Shown: piece by piece, positions 18,657-28,427 of the stretch
How positions within the stretch are numbered: the stretch's first letter is position 1
How the letters are laid out: each line of letters opens with the position of its first letter
NCBI GenBank assembly: GCA_002238445.1
Contig: MPML01000011.1
Coordinates: 33,279-97,278, forward strand
Direction: 5' to 3'
DNA: 64,000 bases
Origin: Caldilineaceae bacterium bin5
GTDB taxonomy: Bacteria > Chloroflexota > Anaerolineae > Caldilineales > Caldilineaceae
Made by a program: the position numbers and the translations under genes
The notes under the pieces: model-generated
What the model saw: the letters and a program-made list of their open reading frames with translations, nothing else
Databases searched by the model: none
Told to the model about the DNA's origin: nothing

Positions 18657-19706
18657 TCAATCCCCGTCTATGGCGCGCCTTCCAGCCGGCGTCAGCAGCA
18701 CGATCCGCCCCAGGACTTCCCCCGAGCGCAGCACCGCCAACGCCTCATTTGCGTTCTCCATCGGGAAAGTCTGGGTGACGATTGATCGGATCTTTCCGGA
18801 CGCCATCAAACGAGAAACCTCGATCAAGTCCTGCTTTCGCCCTGCGCGTGTGCCTATAATCTCTAACTCATTCTGTGCCAGGTACTTCCCCTCAACCGGG
18901 TAGTGATCTGGCGTGTAACCAACAATTACCAGCCTACCGCCATTGCGTAAAGATTCAACGCCCGCGCCCATCGTTTCCGTCTGGCCAACAATGTCTATCA
19001 CGCAGTCAACACCCTGCCCTCCGGTCAAGTCCCGCACCGCGCTGGATATGGTCCCTTCCTCCGGACTGATTAGTTCATCAACACCCAATTGACGCGCCCA
19101 CTCCCGCTTTGCGTCGGAAAGCTCAACCGCCAGTACACGCGCGCCGGCTGCTCTGGCCAACTGAACTGCAATCGATCCGACGCCACCCACCCCGACTATG
19201 AGTACAGTCTCTCCCACACGCAGACTGGCGCGATCGATAGCATGGAATGCCGTCATGCCGGCGTCGCAACAGACCGCGCTGTCCGGCCAGGTGACCTGCT
19301 CCGGCACATGCACCAACTGGCTTCCTGGAATGGCCACAAACTCGGCATAGCCGCCGTGTCTGTCTTTGGCGCCAAGCACGCCCCCCATGTTGACGCAGAT
19401 CTGTTCCCGGTACGTCCGACAGGGAAGGCAGTCGCCGCAGGTAGTGAAATTGTAGGCAATCACCCGGTCGCCTTCTTCGAAGCCAGTCACACGGTAGCCG
19501 GCTTCGGTCACTACGCCGGCAACTTCATGCCCCATGATAAAGGGTAAATCAGGCGTATAACCGAAACCGTCCAGAAGTTTGAGGTCGGTGCCGTCGATTC
19601 CGCAGGCCATCACCTGCACAAGCACCTCATCCGGCTCCGGGCTGGGCGTACTAACTTCTTTCCATTCCAACGGCTGCTTGAATTCCTGCAGTATGGCCGC
19701 TTTCAC
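18657..19706 (-). CDS. Zinc-dependent medium-chain alcohol dehydrogenase
   Basis: A 349-residue MDR oxidoreductase. Catalytic zinc ligands Cys35 and His60-Glu61 are visible. The structural zinc lobe has Cys90, Cys93, Cys96 and Cys104, and the NAD(P)-binding loop is GVGGVG (172-177). It oxidises an alcohol to a carbonyl or the reverse; the substrate is unknown. The GTG start at 19706 is well supported by AAAGGAGG at 7 nt, whereas the longer frame from 19748 is not. It lies in the minus-strand catabolic run, between the epimerase and the amidohydrolase. Confidence 0.92.
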   Translation of the reverse strand: MKAAILQEFKQPLEWKEVSTPSPEPDEVLVQVMACGIDGTDLKLLDGFGYTPDLPFIMGHEVAGVVTEAGYRVTGFEEGDRVIAYNFTTCGDCLPCRTYREQICVNMGGVLGAKDRHGGYAEFVAIPGSQLVHVPEQVTWPDSAVCCDAGMTAFHAIDRASLRVGETVLIVGVGGVGSIAVQLARAAGARVLAVELSDAKREWARQLGVDELISPEEGTISSAVRDLTGGQGVDCVIDIVGQTETMGAGVESLRNGGRLVIVGYTPDHYPVEGKYLAQNELEIIGTRAGRKQDLIEVSRLMASGKIRSIVTQTFPMENANEALAVLRSGEVLGRIVLLTPAGRRAIDGD

Positions 19707-19772
19707 GGGCGAGCCTCCTTTTGGATATGTTGAGCCATGAAGGGGCACTCACCAACAAGCAAATAGCTTCCT

Positions 19773-20621
19773 TCAGCTGCGTTCAAGTATCCCATCTACA
19801 AAGGCCTTGCCATCCGCCAGCACTTGCACAGGATCGTCTGGGTAGCCCCATGCCATCGCTTCATACTCTACCGAAATGTAACCGGAGAAACCGCCGTTGA
19901 CCATTGTTGTAATCAGGCAGGCGAAGTCGATCTCGCCCTCGCCCAGCGGGGGAAAACCGAAATTCTCACTGTTGCCGCGCGCGTCCTTCGCATGCATGTG
20001 CTTCACTCGATCGCCCAGCGCGAGGTAGGCGTCTAGTACCGAGTCCCCCCGCACATGATAGTGGGCCGGGTCAAAGAGCACGCCCAGGCCTCCAAGGCCA
20101 TCAGTGTCCAACAGCCGTTGCAGACGAGCCAGGTTATGAACGAGCGAGCCGTAAGGGCTGGCCGCTTCAATCAGGATCATCACACCCAGTCGCTCAGCAT
20201 CCGCCGTCAGTTCGCGCATCGCCTCGATGCACCACTCCCAGTAAGTACTCTCCCAGCCGTAAAACAACTTGACGCCGCACCCGCTGATCACGTAGGGAAC
20301 CTCCATGTCCGAGGCCAGCTGCAACCCGCCGCGGACAAACTCTGTATTCTGCCTCCGAACTTCCGGGTCTCCGTGAATCACATTAGTATGTGCGTTCAAT
20401 GCGCCGATGGCGATCCCAGCACTTTGCGCGTAGTCACGAACAGCGCGCCGACGCCCCGCGTCCGCGCTCGAATCCATATGCGGCTTGGGAGGAGGGATAA
20501 ATGGCGGCGCGAGCTCCAGGCTGATGTCGATCGCCTGGTATCCCTGGTCCGCAAGAATATCGATCGACTCTTCGACACTGTATGTGTGCAGAAGACCGGA
20601 ATTGCAGCTCAGCCCTTTCAT
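19773..20621 (-). CDS. Sugar phosphate isomerase/epimerase-like TIM-barrel protein
   Basis: A 282-residue protein of the xylose-isomerase-like (AP_endonuc_2) family. The expected metal-binding positions can be traced: Glu in MILIEAASP, Asp and His in VLFDPAHYH, His in KHMHAKD and Glu in ISVEYE. Family members epimerise or isomerise keto-sugars and inositol derivatives, or act as hydroxypyruvate isomerase. GGAGGAG lies 2-3 nt before the ATG. Transcription comes from the upstream BKACE gene 33 bp away. Confidence 0.85.
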   Translation of the reverse strand: MKGLSCNSGLLHTYSVEESIDILADQGYQAIDISLELAPPFIPPPKPHMDSSADAGRRRAVRDYAQSAGIAIGALNAHTNVIHGDPEVRRQNTEFVRGGLQLASDMEVPYVISGCGVKLFYGWESTYWEWCIEAMRELTADAERLGVMILIEAASPYGSLVHNLARLQRLLDTDGLGGLGVLFDPAHYHVRGDSVLDAYLALGDRVKHMHAKDARGNSENFGFPPLGEGEIDFACLITTMVNGGFSGYISVEYEAMAWGYPDDPVQVLADGKAFVDGILERS

Positions 20622-20654
20622 TGCTCCTCCAACAGTGCAGTTTCACCTGTCTGG

Positions 20655-21578
20655 TCACTGGCCCTGCGTAAGCCCTGTGATCTCTCTCGCTTCCGTTGCC
20701 GAGGCAATTTCCCTGCCAATTTCGCGAGCGATTCGAACCGCCTTCTCCACGAGCTCACCGTTAGTCTTGGCGTACACGCCATCCTCGATGAACGGGCAGT
20801 CCTCCATGCCGATGCGCACGTGGCCCCCTATCGCAATAGTATGGGCCACCATCGCCCAGTAGTTGGGCGGATCCATGCAACTCATGCTGAAGTTGGCCCG
20901 CGGCGGCAGATTGTCCACCATGTATTGGAGCGCCTTGGGCGTCGGCGGTGTCCATCCCTGGCCGGCCCAGCCGAAAAACAGAGTCAGCCACAGCGGTTCC
21001 GGCAACAGGTCCTTTTCGAACTCGCGCACACCATCTTCGGTCCAAAAATCGCCGCCGCGAATCTTGCCAATCGCCCAGTACGCCCCGGTATTGAAACACT
21101 CGATCTCCTGCTTAACACCATGTTTCTTAGCCAGGCTCGAGTACATCCTCAATTCCGGAATCGGGTGAATTGAGTAGATTGGCGTGGGCGGGTGATCTGC
21201 GTCCGGCTGGAAATACTCGTCGTGCGAATTGAAGTTGATCGAACTCATGTCAGGCCTGAGCTCCCTCCACAACTCCAATTTCTGTTCCAGGCGCATACTG
21301 GCCAGCCCGAACTGCACAATCGGCTCCCCCGCCGCTCGGACGCGGTCGGTGATGTCCCGCCATCCTTCAACGTTGGGAATCGATAACTGCTTGCCGTCTG
21401 GCTGGATAACGGGGTCGGATTTGTATTGGCCATGCGTGTGAACAATCGTAGCGCCCGCGTTCATCGCGCGAATATACTCTTCCGCGACCCCCTTTGTGTC
21501 GTCACAGTGCGTAAGATAGGGGTTGCGAGGATACGACCCCGCTGAATCAGTGGTCACGGTAATGACGAGTTTTTCCAT
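20655..21578 (-). CDS. BKACE / DUF849 family beta-keto acid cleavage enzyme
   Basis: A 307-residue zinc enzyme. The family condenses a beta-keto acid with acetyl-CoA to give acetoacetate and a new CoA ester. Zinc ligands HTH (His47, His49) and the late R-x-G-x-E-D signature (RIGMED) are present. The Glu found near residue 14 in characterised members seems to be replaced in the TTDSAG stretch, so chemistry or substrate may differ. ATG 21578 is chosen from GAGAGGGA upstream and the family N-terminus (EKLVITVT); the longer frame is spurious. It lies directly behind the transporter ATPase gene, linking uptake to CoA-dependent breakdown. Confidence 0.85.
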   Translation of the reverse strand: MEKLVITVTTDSAGSYPRNPYLTHCDDTKGVAEEYIRAMNAGATIVHTHGQYKSDPVIQPDGKQLSIPNVEGWRDITDRVRAAGEPIVQFGLASMRLEQKLELWRELRPDMSSINFNSHDEYFQPDADHPPTPIYSIHPIPELRMYSSLAKKHGVKQEIECFNTGAYWAIGKIRGGDFWTEDGVREFEKDLLPEPLWLTLFFGWAGQGWTPPTPKALQYMVDNLPPRANFSMSCMDPPNYWAMVAHTIAIGGHVRIGMEDCPFIEDGVYAKTNGELVEKAVRIAREIGREIASATEAREITGLTQGQ

Positions 21579-21621
21579 GATTTCCCTCTCGTTGAAAAAT
21601 TCTAGGACCTTCGTGTCACTT

Positions 21622-22656
21622 TCAGGACTCCATTGAAGCAGAGTAGTCAATTCCTTGTAGCTGCAACTGATCGGCGAAATGACATGCAACGTGGCGGCCA
21701 GGTGTCAATTCGGTCAGCTCGGGCACTTCGGTCTGACATATGTCTTCCATATACCGGCAGCGCGGGTGGAATACGCAGCCGGGCGGCGCATTGGCCGGAT
21801 CGGCCGGCTCGCCTTCCAGGCTCAAGCGCTGCATGGCGTGATGGGGATTGGGGCGCGGCACGGCCGATAGCAAAGTCTCGCTGTATGGATGCTTGGGGTT
21901 ACGCAGCAACTCCTCGGACTCCGCCACTTCCACCAGCTTGCCGACGTACATCACCGCTATCCGGTTGCTCACCTGCCGGACAACACTCATATCGTGCGCG
22001 ACGAACAAGTAAGTCAGATCCAATTCCGACTGAAGATCCTGCAGTAGGTTGACCACCTGGGACTGCACCGACACATCAAGTGCGGAAACAGGTTCGTCAC
22101 AGACTACAAGCCTAGGGCGCTGCACCAGCGCGCGCGCGATGCCAATACGTTGGCGCTGGCCGCCGCTGAAGCTGTGTGGATAGCGCGGCAAATGTTCGAC
22201 CTTCAGTCCCACCGCATTCACCATTTCCGCGACCCGGTCCTCCAACTCCTGGCCGCGGGCAATCCCATGCGCCAGAAGCGGTTCACCCACCAGCTCCAGA
22301 ACCGTCATGCGCGGGTTCAATGACGAAAAAGGGTCCTGAAAAATCATCTGCATGTTTCTGCGAAATGCCTTCAGCTCCTGTCGTGCCAGCAGATTGAGAT
22401 TGACCGCTTCACCCTCGTCATGGAAAACAATTTCCCCTTCTGTCGGCTGGTAAACGCGCACGATACAACGACCTGTCGTTGTCTTGCCGCACCCGCTCTC
22501 ACCGACCAGGCCCAGCGTCTCGCCCTTCTTGATCGAGAGGCTCACCCCGTCAACAGCCTTCACATAGCCTGTCGTCCGCCGCAAAAGACCTTTCTGGATC
22601 GGAAAATACATCTTCAGGTCATTGACTTCGAGCAGAAGATCGCTGTCATCAGCCAT
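21622..22656 (-). CDS. Oligopeptide/dipeptide-type ABC transporter ATPase (OppF/DppF-like)
   Basis: A 344-residue ATPase that powers the permease pair encoded upstream. Walker A GESGCGKT (52-59), the signature SGGQRQR, Walker B with CDEP and the C-terminal oligo_HPY region with three Cys (CVFHPRCRY, then DIC) are present. ATG 22656 overlaps the stop of the OppD-like gene by 8 nt (ATGGCTGA), so translation is coupled. The transported solute could be peptide, glycoside or another small molecule, because this family is broad. Confidence 0.93.
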   Translation of the reverse strand: MADDSDLLLEVNDLKMYFPIQKGLLRRTTGYVKAVDGVSLSIKKGETLGLVGESGCGKTTTGRCIVRVYQPTEGEIVFHDEGEAVNLNLLARQELKAFRRNMQMIFQDPFSSLNPRMTVLELVGEPLLAHGIARGQELEDRVAEMVNAVGLKVEHLPRYPHSFSGGQRQRIGIARALVQRPRLVVCDEPVSALDVSVQSQVVNLLQDLQSELDLTYLFVAHDMSVVRQVSNRIAVMYVGKLVEVAESEELLRNPKHPYSETLLSAVPRPNPHHAMQRLSLEGEPADPANAPPGCVFHPRCRYMEDICQTEVPELTELTPGRHVACHFADQLQLQGIDYSASMES

Positions 22657-23698
22657 CGGCAACCTCGGTCACTATCTCCTCAGCTTCAGAATAAAGGAAG
22701 CAGCGGACCCGATGCTCAGGGCCCGTCGCGGCCAGGTCCGGCATAGCACTGTCGCACTTTCCCGGCATGAAGCTGGGACAGCGGTCACTGAATGCACAGC
22801 CGCTTGGTATATCATACGGATCGGGCACAACGCCCTCGATTGCGCGCAAGCGCGCTAACTTCGCTTCGTCGATGTGGGGAATCGAATTCAGCAGCCCCTG
22901 CGTGTAAGGATGTTGCGGATTGTCGAAAAGTTCATTTACGCCTGCCTGCTCCACGATTCGCCCCAGATACATGACCGCCACTTCATCCGCAACCTCGGCT
23001 ATCACGCCCAAATTGTGCGTAATGAAAATGACCGCCATACCGTACTCCTCCTGCAAGGCCGTCATGAGTTCCAGTATCTGCGCCTGAATCGTTACGTCCA
23101 GAGCAGTAGTCGGCTCGTCAGCGATCAGAAGACGGGGCGAGCAGGAGAGCGCCATCGCGATCATCGCCCGCTGCCTCATCCCGCCGCTCAGCTGGTGGGG
23201 ATAGGCGTCAACAATCTGTTCGGCCCGCGGTATGCCCACTCTTCGCAGATTCTCGATCGCCAACTCTCTGGCCTCTGAACCGTCCACGCCCTCTTGATGG
23301 AGCAGGATGCTCTCGATGATCTGGTTGCCGATCGTATGCATCGGTCCGAACGAAGTCATCGGTTCCTGAAAAACCATGCTGATCTCGGCGCCGCGGATCG
23401 CCCGGATATCCGCACCGCGCGGATCCAACTGGGCCAAATCGACAAATCCGTCCTCGTTGCCATTCTCGCCCCGATGCAACAGGATCTCGCCGTTCACTAT
23501 GTTGCCAGGCGGGGAAGGCACCAGCCGCAGAATCGAATGCGCCGTCACCGATTTGCCGCAACCGCTCTCTCCAATGATGCCCAATGTCTGGCCGCGTCGC
23601 ACCTCGAACGACACGCCGTCAACCGCCCGCACAATTCCTTCATGCAGATGGAAATAGGTCATCAGATTCTTGATTTCAAGCAGCGAGTCGTGGGCCAT
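22649..23698 (-). CDS. Oligopeptide/dipeptide-type ABC transporter ATPase (OppD/DppD-like)
   Basis: A 349-residue ATPase, partner of the OppF-like protein. Walker A GESGCGKS, the Q-loop in VFQEPM, the signature SGGMRQR and Walker B with ADEPTTALD are all visible, and the C-terminus has the Cys-containing oligo_HPY segment ([10 protein letters not shown]). ATG 23698 is used; an upstream in-frame GTG gives 11 more residues of poor quality. Spacing to the OppC-like gene is 46 bp. Confidence 0.93.
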   Translation of the reverse strand: MAHDSLLEIKNLMTYFHLHEGIVRAVDGVSFEVRRGQTLGIIGESGCGKSVTAHSILRLVPSPPGNIVNGEILLHRGENGNEDGFVDLAQLDPRGADIRAIRGAEISMVFQEPMTSFGPMHTIGNQIIESILLHQEGVDGSEARELAIENLRRVGIPRAEQIVDAYPHQLSGGMRQRAMIAMALSCSPRLLIADEPTTALDVTIQAQILELMTALQEEYGMAVIFITHNLGVIAEVADEVAVMYLGRIVEQAGVNELFDNPQHPYTQGLLNSIPHIDEAKLARLRAIEGVVPDPYDIPSGCAFSDRCPSFMPGKCDSAMPDLAATGPEHRVRCFLYSEAEEIVTEVADG

Positions 23699-23744
23699 TC
23701 TGTCTCTTGAAGACTGGATGGATCTCTCCACCCTTGGAAGCCTG

Positions 23745-24902
23745 TCAGTTTATCGAATACGGATCAGCTGCGTCCCTCAATCCATCCCCCATGAAATTGA
23801 ACATGAGAACCGTTACAATGACAAACAGTGCCGGAATAAGCAGCCAGGGATGGAGGGCGACGTTAGCGATCATCTGCGAATCCTGCAGCAGCGTTCCCCA
23901 GCTGACCGCCGGCGGCTGAATTCCCAGCCCAATAAAGCTCAAACTTGTCTCGCCGATAATCATGCCAGGTACCGACAGCGTTATCGCAACGACGATATAG
24001 CTCGCAAAGAGTGGCAGCAGATGCTTTGTAATGATTCGCCATTCGCTCACACCGGAAACGCGAGCAGCAACCGTGAAGTCCTCTTCGCGTAGCGACAGCA
24101 AGCGACCTCGCACCGTCCTCGCCAGCCCGGCCCACCCCACGATCGAGAGTACCACCGTAATCGCAAAATATGTCTGAATCGAATCCCAGTCTCTGGGCAC
24201 GGCTGCTGCCAGCGCCATCCATAGCGGTAGCTGCGGGATCGAAACCAGCAGGTCGATTAGCCGTTGTATGACTTCGTCGACAACGCCGCCGAAGTAGCCT
24301 GAAATGCCCCCAATGATCAGGCCTAACACAAAACTGAGGAAGACGCCTACCAGCCCGATCGTCAGTGATATACGAGTACCGTAAACTACGCGCGAAAACA
24401 GATCCCGGCCAAGGCGATCGGTCCCAAAGAGAAATATCTGGCCTTCTTCACCCACGCCGAAAAGATGGAGGTCGGTTTCGAACAAACCCCAAAACTCGTA
24501 GGAATCGCCGCGTACAAAGAGGCGCACCGGGTACCGCTCCTCCTTCACTTCCTCGAAAACTCGTTGGTAGCTCTCATCGCGGCCGCCCTTTAGCCCGTAC
24601 ACAAAAGGTCCGACGAAGCCGTCTTCGTCAAACAAATGGATCTTGGCCGGGGGGGCATAGACGAATCCCTTGAAGTCGTGGCTGGTCTCGTAAGGGGCAA
24701 TGAACTCTGCAAACGCGGCCAACACATACAGCAGAGCCAACATGACGATCGAAACCTGCGCCATGCGGTGCCTTCTGAATCGGCGCCAGATCAGCTGCCG
24801 CTGCGAAGCCGTGTAGAGTTCCTGTTTCTCGCGGTCTGCAACGTCCGCAGATTCGGCCGCCTCGACCGCTGGCCCAGCTTCATGCCGGACGCTCTCGGTC
24901 AT
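23745..24902 (-). CDS. ABC transporter permease (OppC/DppC-like)
   Basis: A 385-residue inner-membrane permease. A cytoplasmic N-terminal tail of about 45 residues precedes the first membrane segment (52-72). A long extracytoplasmic loop carries FGTDRLGRDLFSR, the OppC hallmark. The BPD_transp_1 domain with the EAA-like loop (AARVSGVSEWRIITKH) and five further membrane segments follow. The start ATG overlaps the OppB-like stop as TGATG. It is longer than usual (about 300) because of the loop and tail. Confidence 0.92.
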   Translation of the reverse strand: MTESVRHEAGPAVEAAESADVADREKQELYTASQRQLIWRRFRRHRMAQVSIVMLALLYVLAAFAEFIAPYETSHDFKGFVYAPPAKIHLFDEDGFVGPFVYGLKGGRDESYQRVFEEVKEERYPVRLFVRGDSYEFWGLFETDLHLFGVGEEGQIFLFGTDRLGRDLFSRVVYGTRISLTIGLVGVFLSFVLGLIIGGISGYFGGVVDEVIQRLIDLLVSIPQLPLWMALAAAVPRDWDSIQTYFAITVVLSIVGWAGLARTVRGRLLSLREEDFTVAARVSGVSEWRIITKHLLPLFASYIVVAITLSVPGMIIGETSLSFIGLGIQPPAVSWGTLLQDSQMIANVALHPWLLIPALFVIVTVLMFNFMGDGLRDAADPYSIN

Positions 24903-25900
24903 CAAGCTACCCCTTCATAACGAATGCGCGGGTCCAGCCAGACCAGCAAAATGTCCGAAATTAGCGTGCCAATTACGGTCAGGACACTGAGGATAAATAC
25001 GATGCTGCCTGCCAGAAACATGTCCTGGTTCAAAAGCGCCTGTAGAAGAACGGGACCGGTTGTAGGGATATTCAACACCATCGATACCAGCACTTCGCCC
25101 GATATTATGCCGGGCAACATCCAGCCTATCGTACTGAATACCGGGTTCATGGAAGTACGAACCGGATACTTCACCAGCAGCCGCGTCTCGGTCAGCCCCT
25201 TGGAACGCGCCGTAATCACATATTGCTTGTTCAGCTCGTCCAACATCATGCCCCGCATTGTCCGCATCATTCCCGCAGTGTGGGCCATGCCAATAATAAC
25301 AATCGGGATCCAGATATGCTGGAGCATATTAATGATTTTGGCCCAACTCCAGGGCGCGGACTCATACTCCTGAGAGAATAGGCCGATTGCGGATATGTCG
25401 AACATGACGAACGCCATCCAAAGGAAGACGAGCGCCAGCAAAAAGCCGGGCGTCGCCACGCCGATAAACGACACAAATGTCCAGAAGTAATCGACCAGGG
25501 AGTACTGGTGTGTGGCAGAGTAGACGCCAATCGGCACCGCCATGATCCATACAAAGACCGCCGTGAAGATCGACACTGCCGCCGTCAAGGGAACGCGCGC
25601 TGCCAAAATTTCGCTGACAGGCTTGACGTAAGTGAACGACGTTCCGAAATTACCCTCAAATAGGATATTGGTTATCCACAGCCAGTACTGCTCCGGCAGC
25701 GACTTGTCCAGCCCGTAAAGTTGCCGCAGGGCTTCAACCTGCTCCTCAGAAACCTGCGTTCCCGCCGAGCGCAAACGCAGGACTTCCATATTCAGGATAT
25801 CCCCTGGCGGCAACTGGATCAATACAAATGAGATTATGGAAATTATGAAGAGTAACGGACCCAGCAACAGTAGCCGCCTGCCTATGTACTGTGTAAGCAT
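24902..25900 (-). CDS. ABC transporter permease (OppB/DppB-like)
   Basis: A 332-residue permease with six membrane segments, the first at 9-29. A typical OppB N-terminal domain (LYGLDKSLPEQY) is followed by the BPD_transp_1 domain with the EAA-like segment ARSKGLTETRLLVKY. The gene ends in a TGATG junction with the OppC-like gene. The ribosome site is weak. It lies 130 bp downstream of the substrate-binding lipoprotein gene. Confidence 0.92.
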   Translation of the reverse strand: MLTQYIGRRLLLLGPLLFIISIISFVLIQLPPGDILNMEVLRLRSAGTQVSEEQVEALRQLYGLDKSLPEQYWLWITNILFEGNFGTSFTYVKPVSEILAARVPLTAAVSIFTAVFVWIMAVPIGVYSATHQYSLVDYFWTFVSFIGVATPGFLLALVFLWMAFVMFDISAIGLFSQEYESAPWSWAKIINMLQHIWIPIVIIGMAHTAGMMRTMRGMMLDELNKQYVITARSKGLTETRLLVKYPVRTSMNPVFSTIGWMLPGIISGEVLVSMVLNIPTTGPVLLQALLNQDMFLAGSIVFILSVLTVIGTLISDILLVWLDPRIRYEGVA

Positions 25901-26029
25901 GGACGCCGTGTCCTGTCAGAACGCAGTGGGGAGATGTCTTGATATGTGCTGCCGCTTCGACAATTGCAAATGGATCGAAGAAGAACGAGGAGCGAGTGGT
26001 GCTCGCCCCCCGTCCTTCGAACTCCTAAA

Positions 26030-28072
26030 TCAGCGTCGGGTCTCATCCACCCAGTAGTAGAACTCAGCCTCATTGGCCGACTGGATATGGAAGCCCCTCT
26101 TGGCCACGTTGCCAAGACCGTCATTCACAATCAGAGGATTCTTGAGCGGGTCAGCACCTGAAATCCAGTAGTAGTTATCGCGGAAAATCGCTATCATCTC
26201 CGCCCAGATCACTTCGTGCTCAGCAGCCTTCGAGGTCGCGAAGAGCTCGGCCTGCAATCTGCGCAGGTCCTTGTAGGCTTGCGGCGGCTCAACACCAACG
26301 ATCAAGGGATCGGTCTCATCAGCATTATCCGACGCCGCCTTGCCTCCGCCCAGATTCCACTCATACCACGCCATCCACAAGGGGGCGTAATGGCGCTGCC
26401 AGGCCTGGCCGATATAGTCGTTGGCCTCATGCCACGGCCAGCGGGGATAGTGTGCCCACCAGACCATTGCCTGCGTCTCATTGGCGCCGGCTTGGGTCAG
26501 GAAGAGATTCTGCTCCAGCTGTTTGACGGTCGTGCAGATGCCAATGTCATTCCAGTTCTCCGCCACGATTTCTGCCGTCGGCAGAGATTCGCCCGTGAAC
26601 GGGGTGAAATTGAACTGGATCGTGATCGGCAGACCACTCGGCGTCAGACGGCAGCCGTCCGCGTCGCGCTGATCCAAACCCAGCGAATCAAGGATCGCCT
26701 CTGCCTGCTCTACGTCCGTGGTCGGGTCCATCGTCTGTGGCGGTTCTGCCAGACCCGAGTAGACAGCGTCAATTAGGGTGGCGCGGTCGACCGCATAGGA
26801 GAGCGCCTTGCGGAACTCTATATCGTTCACGACCTCCTGCCACGCTTCGTCAGCGTAAGTCATATTCAGGTAGATTTCACCTGTTGACGCATGCATGTCT
26901 AGCACTACGACCTCATAACCCTTGTCTTCCGCATTCTGCACATAAAGAGCCATGTCGGCCGGGTTGACGCCGCGGCGCACCATATCGGCTTCGCCCGCAA
27001 TGATCTTCAGCGTGGCGGCATTAACGTCCGGCACAATCGAGATCTGCAAGCGGTCGATATACGGCAGCTGCTGGCCCCACTCGTCTACCTTCCAGTAATA
27101 GGGATTTCGCTCCATTACTGCCTGCGTTTCCCCCATCTCCGTTAAGACGTAAGGTCCAAGAGAAGGCAGGCCCGTCTCATGCTGCCGGTTGCCACTGTTG
27201 AATATGCCGTACAGGCGGTTCCACTCACCGGCTTCGAATCCATGCTCGTCTAGCAACGCCGCCAGCTCATCCGCATCGGCGAAGTCGCCATGGAACTTCT
27301 TCAAGTAATCGCTGTCTGTAAAGCGGTGTGGTCCGCCTCCGTATGTGAATAGACCGGGCCAGCCGCCATAGGGCGCGTCGTATGTGATCCTGAAAGTGTA
27401 CCGGTCGATCACCTCGAGCTCCCCGACATTGCCGGTCGGTGTGTTGCCCGCACGCCAGGAGCTACCTATGATTGGCGTGAGAGTCTCGTTATGCAAGATA
27501 TTGTCCCAGAAGAACTGAACGTCCTCGGTGTCAAAATCAGCGCCGTTCGAAAACTTCATGCCTTTGCGCATGTGGAAAGTGAATTCCATATCGTCGTCAC
27601 TGATCTCCAGGTCGAAGATATTGCCAGTCATCGTGGCAAAGTCATGCGCAATGTCCTCTGTCTCCACCCAGGGCTCGTTGGAAATCCAGCCGGCGTCATG
27701 GCCGATCGTGCCGGCGTCGAAGTCCAGCAGACGCAACGTGCCGCCGTACTCGCCCCGCTCCATTACCGCTTGCCAGTCCGGAATACGATTGTTTCCGACC
27801 ACCGGATTGACAGGCAGACGCTCATCAACAGGAGGCAGCTCGCCCGCTGCAACTCGCTCCGCCAACATCGGCGCCTCGCAGAAATTCATCCCTGCGGCCT
27901 GGGACTCGAGACAGCTCTCATAGGAAGACGAGGGCATTGCCTCTTCCGATGTGTCCGCGGCTGCGGGCGCCTCCTCCATTGCTTCCTCGGCCGCCGGCTG
28001 CGGCGAACCACACGCGGCAAGCAACGCGATCGCAGCGATCGCAATGAGCAGATAATACAGTGTTTTCCTCAT
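26030..28072 (-). CDS. ABC transporter substrate-binding lipoprotein, SBP_bac_5 family
   Basis: A 680-residue extracytoplasmic solute-binding protein. The signal peptide ends in lipobox LLAAC with lipidated Cys21. It is followed by an acidic Ala/Glu/Pro/Ser linker to about residue 55 and the family-5 binding fold (the SDDMEFTFHMRKGMKFSNG segment is typical). Length exceeds the usual 500-600 because of the linker. AAAGGAG precedes the ATG. It is the first gene of the long minus-strand unit and presumably decides which compound enters the pathway. Confidence 0.93.
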   Translation of the reverse strand: MRKTLYYLLIAIAAIALLAACGSPQPAAEEAMEEAPAAADTSEEAMPSSSYESCLESQAAGMNFCEAPMLAERVAAGELPPVDERLPVNPVVGNNRIPDWQAVMERGEYGGTLRLLDFDAGTIGHDAGWISNEPWVETEDIAHDFATMTGNIFDLEISDDDMEFTFHMRKGMKFSNGADFDTEDVQFFWDNILHNETLTPIIGSSWRAGNTPTGNVGELEVIDRYTFRITYDAPYGGWPGLFTYGGGPHRFTDSDYLKKFHGDFADADELAALLDEHGFEAGEWNRLYGIFNSGNRQHETGLPSLGPYVLTEMGETQAVMERNPYYWKVDEWGQQLPYIDRLQISIVPDVNAATLKIIAGEADMVRRGVNPADMALYVQNAEDKGYEVVVLDMHASTGEIYLNMTYADEAWQEVVNDIEFRKALSYAVDRATLIDAVYSGLAEPPQTMDPTTDVEQAEAILDSLGLDQRDADGCRLTPSGLPITIQFNFTPFTGESLPTAEIVAENWNDIGICTTVKQLEQNLFLTQAGANETQAMVWWAHYPRWPWHEANDYIGQAWQRHYAPLWMAWYEWNLGGGKAASDNADETDPLIVGVEPPQAYKDLRRLQAELFATSKAAEHEVIWAEMIAIFRDNYYWISGADPLKNPLIVNDGLGNVAKRGFHIQSANEAEFYYWVDETRR

Positions 28073-28248
28073 CGGGTCACTCCTTTGGACTGATCGTGTG
28101 GAAGAAAAACTCTTGCAGACCTCACTCCGGAAAGGGTTCGCATCGGCCTCCTTTGTTTTCGTTGGGCAGGTTGCTGGCCTAATTGAGCCAGGGGGCTCTC
28201 ACCTATTCGCCAGTCACTACCCCGGAAAGCTGAGAGTTGAACGCGTGA

Positions 28249-28278
28249 ATAATACGCGCATCATGTGTATAATGCTAA
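28249..28278 (-). promoter_or_regulatory. Probable promoter of the 16.6-kb transporter/catabolic unit
   Basis: On the minus strand TTAGCA (28273-28278) and TATTAT (28249-28254) are 18 nt apart, 4/6 and 5/6 matches to sigma-70. Transcription starting near 28242 leaves a leader of about 170 nt before the lipoprotein ATG, long enough for a leader element; I found none. Confidence 0.4.
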
Positions 28279-28375
28279 CATGTTAAATCTTTCCCCCCTC
28301 GCTGTCAAACTGCCCAAAAAATGGCCTAATATTTATCATTATGCGTTCCTGCATCCGGTAGTGTCTAGCGTTTCG

Positions 28376-28384
28376 TGGTATAGT
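28376..28384 (+). promoter_or_regulatory. Extended -10 of the small membrane-protein gene
   Basis: TGG-TATAGT at 28376-28384 forms an extended -10 without a convincing -35. The GTG start lies about 44 nt downstream, preceded by AAGGAAAC. Confidence 0.38.
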
Positions 28385-28427
28385 CAATGAGACTGGATTA
28401 AACCCTTATCCATCCAAGGAAACTGAA

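Larger units (their letters stand above)
28073..28427. other. Divergent intergenic region at the head of the transporter unit
   Basis: About 355 bp between two divergently read genes. It contains the two promoter candidates listed separately, plus a perfect TATAAT on the plus strand (28268-28273) with a weak -35. No RNA gene or repeat was recognised. Confidence 0.5.

Noticed and set aside
28000..28060. GCGATCGC octamers
   Set aside because: They fall in the signal-peptide codons of the lipoprotein and are too few to be a HIP1-type pattern.
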